A stretch of DNA of 43,516 nt, taken from contig WFUT01000137.1 of the NCBI GenBank assembly GCA_015484845.1, positions 1 through 43,516 of the forward strand, in the 5' to 3' direction. Below the pieces are notes generated by a model that saw only the letters and a program-made list of their open reading frames with translations, was not told the origin of the DNA and did not search any database. The DNA is from Desulfobulbaceae bacterium. GTDB taxonomy: Bacteria; Desulfobacterota; Desulfobulbia; Desulfobulbales; Desulfobulbaceae. The position numbers and the translations under genes are program-made. This document shows positions 1-8,174 of the stretch, in pieces. Positions within the stretch are counted from its first letter, which is position 1. Every line of letters starts with the position of its first letter.

Positions 1-2672
1 TGGAATTCCTTGTTGCCCCGGCTCGTGGTCACCAGTTCGATGCCGTCCATGCGCGGCATGTCGACGTCGGTGATGAGCAGGTCGAACGGTTCCTTGCGCA
101 GGGTGTTCCAGCCATCCTGGCCGTCCACCGCCACCCGGACATCGTAGCCCCTGGCGGTGAGCATCTTCCGCTCCACCTCGCGGACGGTGATGGAGTCGTC
201 GACCACCAGGATCCGCTTCAGCCTGCCGCCGGAGACCTGTTCCTCCTGCTCGATGCGCTGGACACGGTTGCCGGAGATCAGGTGGTCGATGGAACGGACC
301 ATGTCCTCCACGTCGATGATCAGCACCGGTGTGCCGTCCTCGAGGATGGCGGCGGCATTGACATCCTGGATCTTCTGCAGCCGCCGGTCGAGCGAGTGCA
401 CCACCAGGTCGCGGATGCCGATGAACGAGTCCACGATCAGGCCGTAGCGGTTGTGGCGGTCGCTGAGGACGAGGACCGGCATGCTGGCCTCCGGGTCGCT
501 CTCCCCGCTTTCGCCCTTTTCCAGGACCTGCCTGGCAGAGATCAGGCCGATCCGCTCCTGGTTGAAGGTGACGTACTGGCGGCCTTCAACCTCCTTGACA
601 TTCTCCGGCCGTAGCTTGAGGACGTGGTCGATGGCGACCAGGGGAAAGGCGTACTCCTCGCCGCAGATCTGTACCAGCAGGGACCTGGTGACCGACAGGG
701 TGAGCGGCAGCTGCATCTCGAAGGTGGTGCCCCGGCCGGGATCGGTGCTGGTGCGGATGATGCCCCGTACCTCGTGCACCGCGCTGTGGACCACGTCTAG
801 GCCGACGCCGCGGCCGGAGATCTTGCTGACCTGCTCGCGGGTGCTGAAGTTGGGCAGGAAGAGAAATTCGAGCAACTCGGTCTCGTTGAGCTCCCGGGCC
901 ACCTCCTCGGCGATCATCTTCCTGGCGATGATGGTCCGGCGCAGCTTCTCCAGGTCGATACCGCGGCCGTCATCACTGACAACGATACTGAGCATGCCGG
1001 CGCTGTGCCGGGCCTCCAGGCGGAGGGTGGCCTTTTCCGGCTTGCCGGCCTGGCGCCGCTCCTCGGGAGATTCAATGCCGTGGTCCAGGGCGTTCCTGAT
1101 CAGGTGGTTCAGGGGTGATTCGATCTTGTCCAGGACATCGCGGTCGACCAGGGTGTCGGCGCCGACGATCTCGAACTGGACCTGCTTGCCCAGTTCCCGG
1201 GCTATATCGCGGACCATGCGGGGAAAACCACGGGTCCAGTCGGAGAAGGGGCGCATCCGGTTGGCGATCACCTCCTGGTGGAGATGATGGGAGATCTCGG
1301 TGGAACGGCGGGCATGGTCCTCGATCTCCACCAGGCACTCGTTGACCAGCTTGCGGCAGTCATCCATGCCGCGCAGCAGGCCGCGCACGTTGTTCTCGTC
1401 CGGCATCGCCGCGTGGCTGCCGAAAGAGAGGCTGTCCAGGTGGTTGTTGAGCAGGCGGTAGATCTTGTCCTGCCGGTGCTTGAGCTGTAGCATCTTGAGG
1501 GCAAAGGTGGGCAGCCAGCGTGCCTCCACCTGGACCTCGCCGGCCAGGCCCATGAGACGGTTGAGCCCCTCGGCCGAGATACGCAGCGACTGGTCCGGCG
1601 CCCTGGTCTCCGGTACAACGGCGGCTTTCTTTGCCGGCGCGGCTTCCCCTGCCGCGGCCGGGGCATCCGCCGGGGGCACGGCCTTGTCGTCCTGCTTCTT
1701 CCTGGCCGGGACCGCGGCCGCCTGCCGATAGCCGTCGGCCAGTCCGGCCATGGTTTGCAGGTTGTCCTCCAGCCACTGTTGCTGGCCGCTGTCGGTCTGG
1801 CGGGCCAGGTCGTTGAGCAGGTCCACCCCGGTCAACAGCCGGTCGATGAGGTCGCTGTTCGGGACAATCCTCCCCTCCTGCCCGGCCACGAAGAGATCCT
1901 CCATGGCGTGGGCCAGGTTGACCACCGGGTCAAGATTCACGATGCGGGCCGCCCCCTTGATGGAATGGGCTGCCCGCATCAGGGCCGTCATGGCCTCGGT
2001 GGACGAGGCGTCCTGTTCCAGGAGCAGGAGGTTGTCGCTGAGTGCCTGGCTGTGTCCTTCCACCTCCTGCCGGAACAGGTCCATCATGGACAGGGCGCTC
2101 AGGTCGGGGGCGGCCTCCTCTTCCCGTTCCTGACGGGGCTGCTGGGTCTCCTTTCCGTCCTGTTCACCCTGTCGCTCCTGTTCGTCCGCCACGGGCCGGG
2201 GCCGGGTCTGTGCCTCAGCCGTTTTTTCCGCCCCTTCCCCGGTGGCCACGTCCCCTGCTGTCGCGTCCGCGGCCAGTTGCCTGTAGCTCTCCTCCAGCTG
2301 CTCCACCTTGTAGCGCTGCTGTTCGAGCCAGTCCGGCAGTTCCTCGCCAGTGACCGTGGTGGTCTCGCCCAGCAGGTCGACGCCGGTAAACAGGAGGTCG
2401 ATACCGTCGGCATCGAGCCGCAGCCGGCCCTCCTGGGCAGCGACAAAGATGTCCTCCATGGCGTGGGTCAGCCCGACCAGGGCGGTGAGGTCAACGATGC
2501 GGGCCGCCCCCTTCAGGGAGTGGGCCGCCCGCATCAGCGCTGCCAGGGCATCGGTGTCGTCGGGGTTGTTCTCGAGGAGCAGGAGGTTGTCGGACAGCGT
2601 GGCGCAATGGTTTTCGGCCTCCATGCGGAAGAGGTCCAGCATGGACATTGCACTGAGGTCCTGGCCGCTCAT
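1..2672 (-). CDS. Hybrid chemotaxis histidine kinase CheA-REC, WspE-like, with two Hpt domains (3' end cut by window)
   Basis: CheA-type kinase with a C-terminal receiver, expected to phosphorylate its own receiver and a partner regulator at a chemoreceptor array. About 890 residues are visible. Hpt domain 1 covers residues 5-105 with His51 in the motif AAHSLKGAARIV. Hpt domain 2 covers residues 190-290 with His236 in AAHSIKGAARIV. A charged Pro/Ala-rich linker precedes the dimerisation and ATPase domains (NALDHGIE, DDGRGI, GRGVGLDVV), a CheW-like domain, and a receiver containing VVDDS and LLITDVDMP. The gene continues past base 1, so only the last few dozen residues are missing. Its ATG overlaps the TGA of the upstream CheW gene (ATGA). 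Domain order matches WspE of Pseudomonas, which has a single Hpt; the second Hpt looks like an internal duplication. Family assignment is firm; the Wsp role rests on gene order. Confidence 0.93.
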   Translation of the reverse strand, partial: MSGQDLSAMSMLDLFRMEAENHCATLSDNLLLLENNPDDTDALAALMRAAHSLKGAARIVDLTALVGLTHAMEDIFVAAQEGRLRLDADGIDLLFTGVDLLGETTTVTGEELPDWLEQQRYKVEQLEESYRQLAADATAGDVATGEGAEKTAEAQTRPRPVADEQERQGEQDGKETQQPRQEREEEAAPDLSALSMMDLFRQEVEGHSQALSDNLLLLEQDASSTEAMTALMRAAHSIKGAARIVNLDPVVNLAHAMEDLFVAGQEGRIVPNSDLIDRLLTGVDLLNDLARQTDSGQQQWLEDNLQTMAGLADGYRQAAAVPARKKQDDKAVPPADAPAAAGEAAPAKKAAVVPETRAPDQSLRISAEGLNRLMGLAGEVQVEARWLPTFALKMLQLKHRQDKIYRLLNNHLDSLSFGSHAAMPDENNVRGLLRGMDDCRKLVNECLVEIEDHARRSTEISHHLHQEVIANRMRPFSDWTRGFPRMVRDIARELGKQVQFEIVGADTLVDRDVLDKIESPLNHLIRNALDHGIESPEERRQAGKPEKATLRLEARHSAGMLSIVVSDDGRGIDLEKLRRTIIARKMIAEEVARELNETELLEFLFLPNFSTREQVSKISGRGVGLDVVHSAVHEVRGIIRTSTDPGRGTTFEMQLPLTLSVTRSLLVQICGEEYAFPLVAIDHVLKLRPENVKEVEGRQYVTFNQERIGLISARQVLEKGESGESDPEASMPVLVLSDRHNRYGLIVDSFIGIRDLVVHSLDRRLQKIQDVNAAAILEDGTPVLIIDVEDMVRSIDHLISGNRVQRIEQEEQVSGGRLKRILVVDDSITVREVERKMLTARGYDVRVAVDGQDGWNTLRKEPFDLLITDVDMPRMDGIELVTTSRGNKEF

Positions 2673-3361
2673 AGGTACCTCATCAGGGTATCAAAAAGGA
2701 TCTTGTCATTGAGAAAACCGACTTCAAAGTCCTCGACGCAGAGGATGCCCTTGCTGAAGGCGGCCTTGGACCCGGAAACGGTTATGGGCAGCTGCTGCAG
2801 CATTCCCTCGGCATAGCGGAAGGTTCCATACACCTCGCTGACCGGAAAGACGATCCGCTGGCCGTTCCTGGCCGCCACCACCAGCCGCTCGGGCGAAAGG
2901 TAGCGCTGCCAGGTCTTTGGTTTCTCGAAGCGGTCGATGCCGAGAACCGCGCCGATGGAAAAACAGATCTCCAGCTTGCCCCGGATGTTGACCAGGCCCC
3001 GGAGCACGTTGTTGCTCTTGTGGGGCAGGCTGTGGATCTTGCCCATGTCCACCACCTCCTGGATCAGGCCCGCCGGCAGGCCCAGCCATTCACCCCCGGC
3101 CCGGAAGATGAAGGCGGAACGGATGGTGGTGATCTTCTTCTCCGGCGGCCTGGCAAAGGAACTGGTCCATTCAACCCGGTCCCCGTCGTCGATGGGACGT
3201 TCCAGCAGGCGGCGGCCGGTATGGGAATAGACCGGGCAGTTCCGGCAGTGGCCCAGCTCGGCAAGCCTGGGGCACCGCTCCTTGCCCTCTCCCCATATGC
3301 CGTGCTGGTTCCAGCAGTCCTGGACCGGCGGCTGCTCCTCTCTGATACGCTGCTCTGACAC
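2669..3361 (-). CDS. CheW-domain coupling protein with N-terminal Cys cluster, WspD-like
   Basis: Adaptor of 230 residues linking receptor and kinase. The N-terminal ~45 residues carry Cys16, Cys30, Cys39 and Cys42 in the pattern DCWN, RCPRL, HCRNCPVY, which resembles the N-terminus of Pseudomonas WspD as I remember it. The CheW fold follows from about residue 80 (WLGLPAGLIQEVVD, LRGLVNIRGKLE). The start codon is GTG, preceded by AAGGA about 8 bases upstream. It begins 5 bases after the CheR stop and ends in a 4-base ATGA overlap with the CheA start, so translation is probably coupled. The Cys spacing would suit a metal or redox site, but that is inference. Confidence 0.88.
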   Translation of the reverse strand: MSEQRIREEQPPVQDCWNQHGIWGEGKERCPRLAELGHCRNCPVYSHTGRRLLERPIDDGDRVEWTSSFARPPEKKITTIRSAFIFRAGGEWLGLPAGLIQEVVDMGKIHSLPHKSNNVLRGLVNIRGKLEICFSIGAVLGIDRFEKPKTWQRYLSPERLVVAARNGQRIVFPVSEVYGTFRYAEGMLQQLPITVSGSKAAFSKGILCVEDFEVGFLNDKILFDTLMRYL

Positions 3362-3366
3362 GTCTC

Positions 3367-4623
3367 TTATCCTTGCTCCAGAATCCTGCGGGCCCGTCGC
3401 CGGTAGTGGCGGGCCCTGTCATGATCGCCGCTCTGTTCCGCCAGCAGCGCCAGCAGGACCAGGCTCTCCTCGTGCTGCGGATCCAGGTAGAGCGCCTTGC
3501 GCAGGAGGCTGACGGCCTCCCCGGTCCGTCCCTGGCTGTCGCGGATCACGCCGAGCAGGTAGTACCAGCGGGCCGACGGATCGCCTGTCCTGGCCATGTG
3601 GATCTGGCAGTGGGCGGCGGCCTCGGCCAGGCGGCCGCTGTCAGCCAGGTGCATGACCTGCGCAAAGGTGTCGTCGTCGCTACCGCCTGGTTCCGTCGCC
3701 GTGTCGGGTCCCGGTTCCGGGATCGGTTTCCTGGCCGGTCCGGGCCACCCCTTCAGCGCTGCCGCAGGTGCCGGGGTTCTGTCATCATCCTGCTGCCCCG
3801 GGAAGCCGACCAGGGACGGCTTTTCGGACGCCGGCCTGAGAAAGGCAAAGGATCCCGTGTCGGGCGAGCGGGTAAAAGGGGTGTTCAGGAAAAGGTTTGC
3901 CTCGGCATGGCCCGTGAACAGCGTGCCACCGGGGACGAGCAGGTGAAACAGGTTGGCGAGCACCTTTTCCTGCGCATCCCTGCTGAGATAGATCAGGATG
4001 TTGCGGCAGAAGATGACATTGAAGACGCCCAGGCTGGCCGTGAACGTGGTATCAACGATATTGCCGCGGCAAAAGCGGACCAGGGACCGGACCTGTTCTT
4101 CCAGGAGATAGCCGTTGTCGGTCCTGCGGAAAAAGACGTCCCGGAAGGTGAGATCCCGGGAGCGAAAGGAGTTGTCGCCGTAGATGCCGCGGTCGGCGAT
4201 CTCCAGGGCACGCTTGCTGATGTCAACGCCCGTGACCTCGAAATGGACCGGGGGAATGCCGGCCAGGAGCAGGGCCATGACCGCGGAGTAGGGCTCCTCG
4301 CCGGTGGAGCAGGGCAGGCTCAGGATACGGAAGGGCAGGGGACGGGCCTGTGCCTTTGCCGTGCGCACCTGGTCGACCAGGATGTCAAAAGGTTCCTGGT
4401 GGCGGAAAAACCAGGTTTCCGGGATCACCACCTCCTCGATCAGCCGGTCCAGTTCGGGGCCGGACGCGGCAAGGAGCCGTGCGTACCCGGCCATGTCGTC
4501 GACACCAAGCGCCTCCATGCGGTGCCGGATGGCCCGCTCGAAGGTGGAGCTGCTCACGGTCTCGATATTGAGGCCGATGCTCTGCTCGAGGCGGTCGATT
4601 ATGTGTTGCCTGGCGGGATCCAT
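3367..4623 (-). CDS. CheR methyltransferase with C-terminal TPR, WspC-like
   Basis: SAM-dependent methyltransferase that methylates glutamates of the chemoreceptor encoded two genes upstream. The protein has 418 residues from this ATG. The N-terminal CheR helical domain is followed by the SAM domain with VIPETWFFR, LPCSTGEEPYS and FCRNILIYLS, the usual CheR signatures. After a Pro-rich linker, the last ~90 residues form TPR-like helices (YYLLGVIRDSQGR, ALYLDPQHEES), as in WspC. An in-frame GTG lies 6 bases upstream at 4629. The ATG is preferred because AGGTG stands at normal ribosome-binding distance before it. A 158-base gap separates it from the preceding CheW gene, long for this operon, and could hold a secondary promoter; I see no convincing one. 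Confidence 0.92.
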   Translation of the reverse strand: MDPARQHIIDRLEQSIGLNIETVSSSTFERAIRHRMEALGVDDMAGYARLLAASGPELDRLIEEVVIPETWFFRHQEPFDILVDQVRTAKAQARPLPFRILSLPCSTGEEPYSAVMALLLAGIPPVHFEVTGVDISKRALEIADRGIYGDNSFRSRDLTFRDVFFRRTDNGYLLEEQVRSLVRFCRGNIVDTTFTASLGVFNVIFCRNILIYLSRDAQEKVLANLFHLLVPGGTLFTGHAEANLFLNTPFTRSPDTGSFAFLRPASEKPSLVGFPGQQDDDRTPAPAAALKGWPGPARKPIPEPGPDTATEPGGSDDDTFAQVMHLADSGRLAEAAAHCQIHMARTGDPSARWYYLLGVIRDSQGRTGEAVSLLRKALYLDPQHEESLVLLALLAEQSGDHDRARHYRRRARRILEQG

Positions 4624-4781
4624 TGGCACCTGAATGCTGCACTACGAAAATGAAGAAAACCTAAATCCTGCAATTGGCAATTTTACCGAATCTGCCACGT
4701 TGCCGGTTGGTTGAAGCGTTCTTTGTCCCTTCGCGCCCCGGTGTCCCGCATCCCTGCCGCGTGCGAGCGGTGTTCTTGCCG

Positions 4782-5231
4782 TTACTGGTACAGCAGCTCC
4801 TCCATGGTTGCCCTGGGGAGCATCCTCTTGATATTGAACCACTGCACCATCTCCTCGCTGCCCGGCTGGGCAATATACTCGTTCAGGGCCTCGTCGATGA
4901 GCACCCCCGAGGTCCGGCGGTAGGTCTGGCTTGACTTGACCACGTCGGTGACCCGCTCGGCGATCAGTCCCACCAGCCTGTCGTCCCCCTCGGCAAGAGG
5001 ATAACGGACCAGGATGATGCGGGTGGAGTAGACCTCCCGGCAGGGGACGTTTTCAGTGAGCGCGCAGAGGTCGAGCACCGGTACGGCCTGGCTGTGATAG
5101 TTGATGATCCCGGCCACGTATGGTGGCGATGCCGGGATCTTCTTCAGCCGCAGCAGCGGTATGATCTCGACGACCTCGCGGCAATCCAGGGCAAACCGGC
5201 CATTGCCTGTTTCAAAGAGCAGGAGCAGCAT
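4782..5231 (-). CDS. CheW coupling protein, WspB-like
   Basis: Single-domain CheW of 149 residues that bridges receptor and CheA. It begins directly with the fold (LLLFETGNGRFALDCREVVEIIPLL) and has the typical VAGIINYHSQAVPVLDL segment around residues 38-56. GGAGG lies 7 bases before the ATG. It starts 19 bases after the MCP stop codon. Two different CheW proteins in one operon, one simple and one with a Cys-rich extension, match WspB and WspD. Confidence 0.9.
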   Translation of the reverse strand: MLLLLFETGNGRFALDCREVVEIIPLLRLKKIPASPPYVAGIINYHSQAVPVLDLCALTENVPCREVYSTRIILVRYPLAEGDDRLVGLIAERVTDVVKSSQTYRRTSGVLIDEALNEYIAQPGSEEMVQWFNIKRMLPRATMEELLYQ

Positions 5232-5250
5232 ACGGTCGCCTCCGGCGGCC

Positions 5251-6891
5251 TCAGGCGATCTTGAAGCGGGAGATGGCTTCCTGCAGGCCCATGGCCGCCT
5301 GCTGGAGCTGTTCGATGGTCATGCTCATCTGGCTGATGGACTGGGCGGACTGCTGGGCAGCCTCGTTGAGCTGGCTGGTGGCGTCGCTGATCTGCTTCGC
5401 CCCCAGGGACTGGGCCTCGATGCCCTCGCTGATGGTGGCCACCTGCGGGCGGAGGACCTGGACATGCTCGATGACGCCCTCGATCCGCTCACTGCCCTCC
5501 CGGATGTCGGTGACGCTGACCCGCACGTCCTCGGCGAACTTGTCAATGGCCATGACCGCCGACGAGACCGCCGACTGCACGCCCTGGACCATCTGCTCGA
5601 TATCGTAGGTGGCCACGGCGGTCTGGTCGGCAAGGCGCCGGATCTCGGTGGCGACCACTGCAAAGCCGGTGCCGTATTCGCCCGCCTTTTCCGCCTCGAT
5701 GGCCGCGTTGAGGGAAAGCAGGTTGGTCTGGTCCGCCACCTTGTTGATGGTCTTGACCACGCCGGCGATGTCGGCCGCCTTTTCGCTCAGGATCGAGAGC
5801 TTGGCCACGATGGAACCGGTGGCCTCCTCCATCTTGACCATGGTCTTGTCGATGTGGCTCAGGCCGGCATGGCCGTTCTCGGCGGCATAGGCGGCATTCT
5901 TGGTCAGGCTGTTGACGCTCTTCATGGTCGACATCAGGTTGGCCGATGTCGCCGCGATCTGGGTGGTGGATGCCGCGATCTCGCTGGTGGTGGCGGCATG
6001 CTCGTTGGCCGTGGCCTCCTGCTGCCGGGTGGTCGCCGCCAGCTCGGTGATGGAGCTGGTCACCTGGATGCCGGCCTTCTGGATCTCCTTGACCAGTTCG
6101 GCCAGGTAGCTTGCCATCCGGTTGAATCCCTCGATGAGGACGCCGAACTCGTCCTTGGCGTCGTAGTCAAGCTGGTAGGTCAGGTCACCCCGCATGACCC
6201 GGTTCAGGGCGTCGGTGAGGTGGCGCAGCGGCTCTTCGATGCTGCGCATGAGGAAAAAGCCGGCCAGCAGGCCCACGCAAAGACCAGCGGCCAGGGTGAT
6301 GATAAAGGCCTTGCGGGAGAGGTCGTAGCGCCTCTCGGCCCGGAGGTATTCTTTCTGGACCGTGGTGACCCGCTGCATGATGAGGTTGTTGACCTTGCCC
6401 TCGAATTCCTCCTGAAAGGGTTCGAGTTTCTCGGCAAACAGGGCGTCCACCTTGTCGACATCCCCCTCCTCCAGGATGACGATGGCGCTGTTGGTGAGGG
6501 ACTGGGCCTTCCTGAAGAGCGGCAGCGACCGGCTGAGCCAGTTGTTGGTGCCGTCCACGTGGTCTTCCCCGTTTTTTTCCAGCGCATTCAGGTTTTTCTC
6601 GAAGCCGGCCTTGGCCTTCCTCAGCCGACTGGCGGCCTCCTTCATGGTGATCTGTTCATAGAGCACCCTTTCCACGTTGCCGGTGACGTCGAACTTGAAG
6701 AGTTCGTTGAGCTGCCGCAGTTCTTCCATGGGCCGGACATGGTTTTCATAGACCCTGGACAGGGACTGCTTGGTATCGCGCATGCCAAGCAGGCCGCCCG
6801 CGCCGGCAGCGGCGAGGAGCAGAAGCAGAAAGAAGATAAAAAACAAGAGCCGCCAGCGAACGCTGATCTTGTTGATGAATGCCGCGGTCAT
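5251..6891 (-). CDS. Methyl-accepting chemotaxis protein, WspA-like receptor
   Basis: Inner-membrane receptor of 546 residues from this ATG. A first membrane helix lies near residues 13-33 ([19 protein letters not shown]), then a mostly helical sensor of ~155 residues without a recognised ligand domain, then a second membrane helix near 193-215 ([19 protein letters not shown]). HAMP follows ([18 protein letters not shown]), then the signalling hairpin whose tip reads [28 protein letters not shown]. The start is uncertain by 6 bases: a GTG at 6897 is in frame, but GGAG is better spaced to the ATG. It heads the operon, and the architecture (4-helix-type sensor, HAMP, MCP) fits WspA. The stimulus cannot be read from the sequence. 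Confidence 0.92.
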   Translation of the reverse strand: MTAAFINKISVRWRLLFFIFFLLLLLAAAGAGGLLGMRDTKQSLSRVYENHVRPMEELRQLNELFKFDVTGNVERVLYEQITMKEAASRLRKAKAGFEKNLNALEKNGEDHVDGTNNWLSRSLPLFRKAQSLTNSAIVILEEGDVDKVDALFAEKLEPFQEEFEGKVNNLIMQRVTTVQKEYLRAERRYDLSRKAFIITLAAGLCVGLLAGFFLMRSIEEPLRHLTDALNRVMRGDLTYQLDYDAKDEFGVLIEGFNRMASYLAELVKEIQKAGIQVTSSITELAATTRQQEATANEHAATTSEIAASTTQIAATSANLMSTMKSVNSLTKNAAYAAENGHAGLSHIDKTMVKMEEATGSIVAKLSILSEKAADIAGVVKTINKVADQTNLLSLNAAIEAEKAGEYGTGFAVVATEIRRLADQTAVATYDIEQMVQGVQSAVSSAVMAIDKFAEDVRVSVTDIREGSERIEGVIEHVQVLRPQVATISEGIEAQSLGAKQISDATSQLNEAAQQSAQSISQMSMTIEQLQQAAMGLQEAISRFKIA

Positions 6892-7077
6892 GGTCACTCC
6901 CTGTTGTAAAACGCAGGCTGCATCGGAACCCGGGTTGGAGAGATGCCGGATCTCGGGCCGTGGTCAAAGGGGCGGAAAAAAACAGGCATTGCCGCCCGGA
7001 AATGCTTCCGGCAGTAGAAAGCCCCCTTCCTCTAACGTCATGATATCAGCTCGGGAGATGGCAAACAAATTTTTTTC

Positions 7078-7161
7078 TCCGAAAATGTCTGCCCGCAGCG
7101 TATCGGGCGGCGGCATTCTCCTGGTCTGTTGTGGCTGTGACCCGAGAAACAGGTCCTGTCC
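7078..7161 (-). repeat. Dispersed ~84-bp intergenic repeat, copy A
   Basis: Aligns by eye without gaps to 24004-24087, with about 61 of 84 positions identical. Conserved blocks include CCGAAAAT, CTGCCCGCAGCG and GGGCGGCGG. Both copies can form a 6-bp stem CTGCCC/GGGCGG around a 10-base loop, and each ends in a G+C-rich inverted repeat whose bases differ between copies. Both lie in the same orientation upstream of a minus-strand gene: this copy about 190 bases from the MCP start, the other about 40 bases from amtB. Read on the minus strand, one frame gives GSQPxQTxxxPPP in both copies with several third-position changes, so a coding relic is also possible. Confidence 0.7.
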
Positions 7162-7203
7162 TTGCTTGGTTTTTCCGAAAATGGCGCAGAGCGCCTGTGA
7201 AGT

Positions 7204-7227
7204 GTTGCTCCGCGCACGCGGTGCAAC
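7204..7227. repeat. 24-bp near-perfect palindrome
   Basis: Half-sites GTTGC and CCGCG are mirrored by CGCGG and GCAAC, with a T:T mismatch inside each arm and CA at the centre: ten complementary pairs in all. It lies 313 bases upstream of the MCP start. It could be a dimeric regulator site or part of the repeat element around it; no regulator can be named. Confidence 0.5.
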
Positions 7228-7267
7228 AAGGGCAACCACGCGCCGGGTTGTACCCCGCACCCCCGGC

Positions 7268-7288
7268 TGCCACCTCAACCTCGTGGCA
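7268..7288. repeat. Hairpin TGCCAC/GTGGCA with 9-base loop
   Basis: Perfect 6-bp inverted repeat around the loop CTCAACCTC, 60 bases from the 24-bp palindrome. No T-run follows on either strand, so it is not an intrinsic terminator. Confidence 0.4.
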
Positions 7289-7327
7289 TTGTTTCGCGGT
7301 GCGGCCCAAGGGCTGCGGCTCATCTCC

Positions 7328-7357
7328 ATGGCTGGTTGTGCCCGCTCCGGGGGCATG
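7328..7357. repeat. Palindromic dispersed segment, copy A
   Basis: Contains GCTGGTT, one base, then TGCCCGCT and GGGGGCATG. The same order of blocks occurs at 33021-33049 (GCTGGTT, TGCCCGCTT, GCGGGCATG). Each copy forms a hairpin on TGCCC/GGGCA. Together with 7078-7161 this suggests that the gap is a mosaic of repeat-element ends. Confidence 0.55.
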
Positions 7358-7437
7358 AATGAATATCTGACAGATGTTTGAAAATGGTGCCCGCGGCAAC
7401 GGCGAGCTGGCCGCACCGGCAGGGCGGAGGGGAGGGG

Positions 7438-8046
7438 TCAGGCCAGCCGCGCCAGGGCCAGGTGGATCTCCCGGCTGACCCAGGCGTCGGTGGCCGCATA
7501 GGTGAGCTGGGCCGGGGTGAGCTGGTCCCTGGCCCAGTTGGAGGTCTGGGCGGACTTGGTGATACGCAGGCCGAGCAGGACCGCGGCCAGGCCGCGAAGG
7601 CCATGGTTCCTGATGCCCGCCTTTTTGGCAAGCCGGCCGATGTCCACGAAGCCGGCCGGCCTAAACGACGCGATCTTCTGCAGCTCACGGATGTCGAAAT
7701 CCACCGAGACACCGGCCTTGATGATGTCGGGACTGGCGAGGATGGCCCGGACAGGGGCCGGCAGGCCGACGTGCCTGAGCTGGAAGATATAGACCTGCCG
7801 CTCCCCGGCCAGCTGCAGCAGCGAGGGCAGGTAGCTCTGGCCCTTCCTGAAGGCGGGCCTGGTCTCGGTGTCAAAACCGAGCAGTTGCTCGCGGCCGAGG
7901 GTCTGCGCTGCTCGCTCTACCTGCTCCGGCGTCCGGACCAGGTGAACAGGACCGGTCCATTTCCTGATGGGCCGGGCATTGATCTCTTCCCTGGTCATGC
8001 GGCGGTCAAAGCCGCTCCCCCTGCCGGGGTGTCTGTTGGTGGTCAT
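7438..8046 (-). CDS. 3'-5' exonuclease domain protein, short RNase D-like
   Basis: DEDD-superfamily exonuclease of about 202 residues, expected to trim 3' ends of RNA or DNA using two metal ions. Exo I is FDTETRP (DxE), Exo II is KAGVSVDFDIRELQ and Exo III is YAATDAWVSREI with the Tyr of the DEDDy subgroup. The C-terminal HRDC domains of full RNase D are absent, so it is a stand-alone catalytic domain. The start is uncertain: this ATG (8046), a GTG at 8055 and an internal ATG at 7998 are all possible and none has a clear ribosome-binding site. It lies 128 bases after ureG on the same strand and may or may not be co-transcribed. Confidence 0.82.
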   Translation of the reverse strand: MTTNRHPGRGSGFDRRMTREEINARPIRKWTGPVHLVRTPEQVERAAQTLGREQLLGFDTETRPAFRKGQSYLPSLLQLAGERQVYIFQLRHVGLPAPVRAILASPDIIKAGVSVDFDIRELQKIASFRPAGFVDIGRLAKKAGIRNHGLRGLAAVLLGLRITKSAQTSNWARDQLTPAQLTYAATDAWVSREIHLALARLA

Positions 8047-8174
8047 GGTCAACACTGTTCTGGCCGTGGCACTGCCTGCTCTTGCCGGATTGTCGGACTG
8101 CCGCGTAAAGAGGTTTAAGGATACCGGGAGCAGCCAAAAGACGCAACAGCTAACCGTTTCGCCAGGAGGCCATT

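Larger units (their letters stand above)
6892..7437. other. 546-base gene-free region upstream of the chemosensory operon
   Basis: No convincing gene. It holds one copy of an ~84-base dispersed repeat (7078-7161), a near-perfect 24-base palindrome (7204-7227), a 6-bp hairpin (7268-7288) and a palindromic segment repeated at 33021-33049 (7328-7357). A 150-codon minus-strand reading frame (6964-7416) spans most of it. It has no ribosome-binding site or recognisable domain, and may be a relic of the repeated element rather than a gene. Confidence 0.6.

Noticed and set aside
4621..4640. TGGCAC on the plus strand as a sigma-54 promoter
   Set aside because: Spacing to the following TGC is one base short and it points into the CheR gene with nothing to drive.
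5101..6909. 602-codon plus-strand frame opposite the MCP gene
   Set aside because: Shadow of a clear MCP with HAMP and signalling tip; no domain of its own.
7078..7161. c-di-GMP (GEMM) or cobalamin riboswitch in the repeat element
   Set aside because: One strand has ACARACC-like bases, but the GACGCAAAGCC core of GEMM and the B12 box are missing.
6964..7416. 150-codon minus-strand reading frame in the gap before the MCP gene
   Set aside because: No ribosome-binding site, no domain, Arg/Pro-rich composition typical of chance frames in GC-rich DNA. It crosses palindromes and the dispersed repeat. Kept only as a possible relic.
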